A stretch of 15,463 nucleotides of DNA, taken from contig DNCM01000079.1 of the NCBI GenBank assembly GCA_003498085.1, positions 1 to 15,463 on the forward strand, given 5' to 3'. Of the stretch, positions 15,041 through 15,463 are shown one piece after another. A program made the position numbers and the translations under genes. The stretch comes from a bacterium. Lineage in GTDB: Bacteria > UBA9089 > UBA9088. The notes beneath the pieces are model-generated. The model was not told the DNA's origin. It did not search any database and saw only the letters and a program-made list of their open reading frames with translations. Each line of letters opens with the position of its first letter. Within the stretch, counting starts at the first letter, position 1.

Positions 15041-15069
15041 ATTATACGAGTGATAAAAAATTTTGTCAA
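15041..15069 (-). promoter_or_regulatory. Perfect consensus promoter, M23 operon, leaderless type
   Basis: On the minus strand TTGACA (15069-15064) and TATAAT (15046-15041) are both perfect, with a 17-base spacer. Seven bases separate the -10 box from ATG 15033, and no ribosome site fits between. It probably drives seven genes down to rmuC. Confidence 0.85.
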
Positions 15070-15171
15070 ATGTTTTGCAGAACTTCCCCAACTTATAAAA
15101 TTTATATAAAAAAACAAAAAATAGAAATCTTTCCTTAAAAAGAGAAAAAGAAATAGTAATTCTCGGTGAAT

Positions 15172-15463
15172 TGTAAAGGACATATTATCAGGCCTTTTAA
15201 GAAAATAAAGAAATATTTTTCATAAAAGTGACTGCGTTACCCACAAGGTAACCACCCCCTATACTGTACTCGTTCCTAAAGAGGCTATAGAAATCTTCTA
15301 AGATAGGTGGGGGTAGATTTAGAATACTGGGGTTGATTGTATTGGTGTCTCTTATCAAGATGTCATAGGGACTCATCTTATCTTTCCATCTGTTCTTTCT
15401 CTTGTAGTTGAAATATAGTTGATAAGTATATGCTTTGGCTTTAAATTCATCAAGGTCTTTGAA
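15172..15463 (-). mobile_element. 3' end of an insertion element (truncated by window edge)
   Basis: This holds the end of a probable integrase-type transposase gene and, on its outer side, TGTAAAGGACATATTATCAG (15172-15191), which begins with TG as DDE-integrase element ends often do. The proposed end is 103 bases upstream of the M23 -35 box, so that promoter is intact. The other end lies beyond the window, so the terminal inverted repeat is inferred, not seen. Confidence 0.45.
15197..15463 (-). CDS. Transposase, integrase-core C-terminal part (partial)
   Basis: 88 residues plus stop, with the frame open to the window edge; the N-terminus is missing. It reads FKDLDEFKAKAYTYQLYFNY, then KRKNRWKDKMSPYDILIR. 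This matches the C-terminal end of rve-type (DDE) transposases, where an N-Y/N-x-x-R motif is followed by a basic patch and a P-Y/A-E-x-L-like segment. The rest (LNLPPPILEDFYSLF, then a Gly-rich tail) is not diagnostic. The catalytic residues are outside the window, so activity and IS family cannot be assigned. Confidence 0.65.
   Translation of the reverse strand, partial: FKDLDEFKAKAYTYQLYFNYKRKNRWKDKMSPYDILIRDTNTINPSILNLPPPILEDFYSLFRNEYSIGGGYLVGNAVTFMKNISLFS

Noticed and set aside
15034..15183. 50-residue N-terminal extension of the M23 gene
   Set aside because: It is Phe-rich without family similarity, contains the operon promoter, and begins within the probable insertion-element end.

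Overview
This is an AT-rich bacterial chromosome segment, densely packed with housekeeping genes that mostly overlap by 1 to 35 bases. Genes for lipid A and Kdo synthesis (lpxD, kdsB) and an OmpH/Skp-type periplasmic chaperone show a Gram-negative outer membrane. The mix of families, the short polyprenyl synthase and the [4Fe-4S]-type TrpRS signature suggest an uncultivated, probably anaerobic candidate-phylum bacterium. The exact phylum cannot be fixed from this window.

Layout. Bases 1-227 hold two diverged tandem copies of a roughly 139-base unit; each ends in a tRNA-Ser-like 3' end after an inverted repeat. A plus-strand operon follows (264-2552): pcm, a YqaA/DedA membrane protein, xseB, a short polyprenyl diphosphate synthase and a 59-residue Cys-rich protein too short for ordinary ORF calling. 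It converges on minus-strand genes covering the rest of the window. Read in their direction of transcription (right to left) these are: the 3' end of an insertion element (15172-15463); an operon of LysM/M23 peptidase, trpS, RNase-H-fold exonuclease, aroK, OmpH/Skp, lpxD and rmuC (15033-9629); an operon of rpsO, pnp, M16 peptidase and a divergent PAP2 protein (9500-5495); and a histone-deacetylase-fold gene, tRNA-Leu(GAG), a hairpin element, an unknown 145-residue protein, clpP and kdsB (5400-2558).

The functions are RNA decay and translation (pnp, rpsO, trpS, tRNA-Leu), protein repair and quality control (pcm, clpP, M16), envelope construction (lpxD, kdsB, skp, M23, PAP2, YqaA), precursor supply (aroK, polyprenyl synthase) and DNA maintenance (xseB, rmuC, exonuclease).

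Two observations stand out. First, an element with the common core GCCAGCC-loop-GGCTGGCCGGG occurs at both tRNA-end loci. It is flanked by an inverted copy of the T-arm of the local tRNA, so the outer arms differ between loci but remain complementary. At tRNA-Leu it lies within a 22-base duplication of the tRNA 3' end, offset by exactly 100 bases, like a tiny integrated element. Second, three operon-head promoters (pcm, HDAC-like, M23) place the -10 box only 7-8 bases before the start codon, predicting leaderless mRNAs and revising two start sites.
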